Assembly (NCBI GenBank): GCA_016185865.1
Contig: JACPMU010000057.1
Coordinates: forward strand, 1 to 14,752
DNA: 14,752 nt
From: Candidatus Woesearchaeota archaeon
GTDB lineage: Archaea > Nanobdellota > Nanobdellia > Woesearchaeales > GW2011-AR4
Direction: 5' to 3'
Shown: in pieces, positions 13,110 to 14,752 of the stretch
How positions within the stretch are numbered: the first letter of the stretch is position 1
Layout: every line of letters starts with the position of its first letter
The notes under the pieces: generated by a model
Databases searched by the model: none
Told to the model about the DNA's origin: nothing
The model's input: the letters and a program-made list of their open reading frames with translations, nothing else
Translations under genes and position numbers: made by a program

Positions 13110-13619
13110 ATGCCAAAAGACAGCAATGAGGCAATTGAAAAGAGAATTTTAAGTACTATAAGCTATCTGAAAGGGCAGGGCTTTACCTCTGAGCAAATTT
13201 CCAAATTGATGCATGATTTGCTTGAGATTCCGTCAAAAGAGGAAATCAAGGTTCCGATTTCTGTCTTTAAAAATGACTACTTGGGATCTTTGGAAAACAT
13301 TGTGAAATATTTGAGAGAGAATCTTCTTCTCAGCTTCAAGCAAATCGGCAAACTGGCAAACAGGAATGAAATTGCCCTTGCTGTCACTTACAGGAACGCA
13401 AAGAAAAAGATGCCTGCAAAGTTCGTTGTTGAGGAAATCTCGCCTTATTCAATTCCTGTTTCAATACTGAAGGACAGGAAGCTGAGCGTTCTGGAAAATA
13501 TTGCTGCATACCTGAAAGACACTTTCAACCTTAATTACCACAGCATAGCTGTGCTGCTGAACAGGGACGATAGGACAATCTGGACTGTATATCAACGAGC
13601 TAGGAAAAAGAAGAAATGA
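13110..13619 (+). CDS. Tandem-HTH DNA-binding regulator (paralogue of 6278-6838)
   Basis: A 169-aa paralogue of the regulator at 6278. After a short helical N-terminus (1-45) come two repeats, 48-99 (VPISVF---LGSLENIVKYL) and 115-167 (IPVSILKDRKLSVLENIAAY). The second retains IA-LLNRD-RTIWT-Y. The first has lost the RTIWT block (NEIALAVTY), so its DNA contacts may differ. No Shine-Dalgarno is visible; a leaderless message is likely from the operator array upstream. Its TGA overlaps the ATG of the following lipoprotein-like gene by four bases, the same coupling to a surface protein as in the first copy. Role as transcription factor is inferred. Confidence 0.75.
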   Translation: MPKDSNEAIEKRILSTISYLKGQGFTSEQISKLMHDLLEIPSKEEIKVPISVFKNDYLGSLENIVKYLRENLLLSFKQIGKLANRNEIALAVTYRNAKKKMPAKFVVEEISPYSIPVSILKDRKLSVLENIAAYLKDTFNLNYHSIAVLLNRDDRTIWTVYQRARKKKK

Positions 13620-14752
13620 ATAATAAATTGAAAATCAAAAAAATTGCAGTGTTTTATTTAATTGCAATAATAGCGTTAATGGCAATAACATCCTGCAATT
13701 CAAATAATGCTTCAATAACCGGATTCGCGGTTTTGGATGAAAATGCAACAAATGAAACTGCAATAACACAATCAAATGGGAACCAAACAGCAGCTGAAAC
13801 AACTGCCATAAATGAAACTCCAGAAGAAACCAAAGAAAAGCCTGAAAAAGAAGCAAAAGAAGAAAAACCAAAGCCGGAAAAAGAAAAAGGTCCCAATGTG
13901 CCTCCTGTCTGGAAGTCTGATGTAAATGAGTTTACTTTATACGGAACAACTGCAATAGACTTGAACAATTACTTTTATGATGAGAATAATGACACCATCA
14001 CTTACACTTCAACATCCCCTGATAAGATATCAGCAGCAATTGAAAACAGCATTGTTACACTGATTCCTGATGGAAATAATTTTACAACAACAATTGAGTT
14101 TGCGGCAACTGACGGCGACAAAACAACCAAGAAGGAAGTTAATTTAATCGTGCCTGAAAAGTCAATCGCAATTAATCTTCAGTACAAGCCCGGCACAATT
14201 TATGATACAGACGACAACGGCAATGAAGCCACAATCGGCGCAATAGACTTCACTGTTGAAAATTCGCAATTCAGCTGGGATGTGAATGAAACAAATTTAT
14301 GCGCAAGGTGGGAGGTGTATTCTGTTGAGAGCGGGGAAAGCACAACTGTCTGCTACGGCAGCGAGAAATGCTGCGCATTTGTCGGATTAGGCCCGACAAA
14401 AGATATCTGGGATGAGCCGCTTTACCTCACATACGGCCAGTACGATTCAACCCTAAACAACGTTGTAAGCTCCCAGTTAATTTATGTTGACTATGGTGTC
14501 AGAAATGACAAGCCGTATGTTGAGATTTACAATTCTCAGTGGCAGAATTTGAGCGCAAATTACTATTTTGCATCAATAGACTTTGAGAATGTATGCATAG
14601 ACACCTGCGTACTTGAGGGATTTAATGAAACAAGCTACAGGCTTATATTTGAAATTGACAATGCAATCCTGAATCTTGACACGCTTACCTACTCAATTGT
14701 CGAGGAGATAACCAGAGTGCCTGTAAGCCTTGCAGTTCAGGATGATGAAGGA
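13616..14752 (+). CDS. Secreted, probably lipid-anchored surface protein (runs off the window)
   Basis: The first 379 codons of a large surface protein; the frame is open to the window end. Residues 7-27 are a signal peptide ending IALMAITSC, which fits a lipobox with C27 as the lipidated residue. NASITGFAVLDENA follows, the motif shared with two other membrane proteins here. Then comes a low-complexity Thr/Asn/Glu/Lys/Pro linker (about 42-92). After PPVWKSDVNEFTLYG begins a cadherin-like/Ig-like domain (YFYDENNDTITYTSTSPDKI, later FAATDGD), then further beta-rich sequence with Cys pairs (CARWE, CYGSEKCCAF, CIDTC). Many N-x-S/T sequons suggest glycosylation. ATG 13616 overlaps the upstream stop (ATGA). 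Adhesion or envelope role is inferred; no enzyme motif is seen. Confidence 0.8.
   Translation, partial: MNNKLKIKKIAVFYLIAIIALMAITSCNSNNASITGFAVLDENATNETAITQSNGNQTAAETTAINETPEETKEKPEKEAKEEKPKPEKEKGPNVPPVWKSDVNEFTLYGTTAIDLNNYFYDENNDTITYTSTSPDKISAAIENSIVTLIPDGNNFTTTIEFAATDGDKTTKKEVNLIVPEKSIAINLQYKPGTIYDTDDNGNEATIGAIDFTVENSQFSWDVNETNLCARWEVYSVESGESTTVCYGSEKCCAFVGLGPTKDIWDEPLYLTYGQYDSTLNNVVSSQLIYVDYGVRNDKPYVEIYNSQWQNLSANYYFASIDFENVCIDTCVLEGFNETSYRLIFEIDNAILNLDTLTYSIVEEITRVPVSLAVQDDEG

Noticed and set aside
1..14752. tRNA or rRNA genes
   Set aside because: I looked for cloverleaf-like GC-rich segments and rRNA motifs in the intergenic gaps and saw none; a covariance-model search would be decisive.

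Overview
The window reads as archaeal, most likely a DPANN archaeon of the Woesearchaeota/Pacearchaeota type. It carries an archaeal type IA topoisomerase, a NurA nuclease and a PEP synthase. Promoters have TATA boxes about 25 nt upstream of (often leaderless) start codons. The DNA is AT-rich, and several small membrane or secreted proteins are unlike characterised families. The lineage is inferred from gene content and style, not from a marker phylogeny.

Positions 1-6135 are ordinary housekeeping DNA. They hold the N-terminal half of PEP synthase (minus), a Rieske ferredoxin (plus), a PfkB-family sugar kinase and a NurA nuclease (both minus, probably one operon), and DNA topoisomerase I with three C-terminal zinc fingers (plus).

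Positions 6136-14752 are accessory in character. Two paralogous regulators, each made of two copies of one HTH-like repeat (6278-6838 and 13110-13619), overlap the start of a downstream membrane or secreted protein gene. Three surface-type proteins share a P/A-S-[IV]-[TI]-G motif just after the N-terminal hydrophobic segment. One of them (6831-7350) is split by a frameshift. Between the regulators lie two paralogous winged-helix regulators (8685-9194 and 9323-9781), an orphan 56-aa antitoxin-like gene (9892-10062) and a UPF0175/DUF3368 toxin-antitoxin pair (11834-12648).

The most unusual stretch is 10063-11833, about 1.8 kb with no convincing long gene. It contains three copies of one promoter-like cassette. 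Each copy has two TACYTATAWAATAT words 21 bp apart, followed by three ATTTGAATG words every 12 bp; the first word of the third copy has decayed. The same CATTYGAATG word sits at the promoters of the two winged-helix genes, which suggests they are the repressors. Two cassettes are followed by about 0.7 kb of noncoding, hairpin-rich DNA, which may encode structured RNAs. The TACTTATATAATAT word recurs four times at 21/20/21-bp spacing directly in front of the second tandem-HTH regulator. The region therefore looks like a small, dense regulatory network whose two operator types converge on repeated noncoding loci. All regulatory assignments are inferences from sequence.
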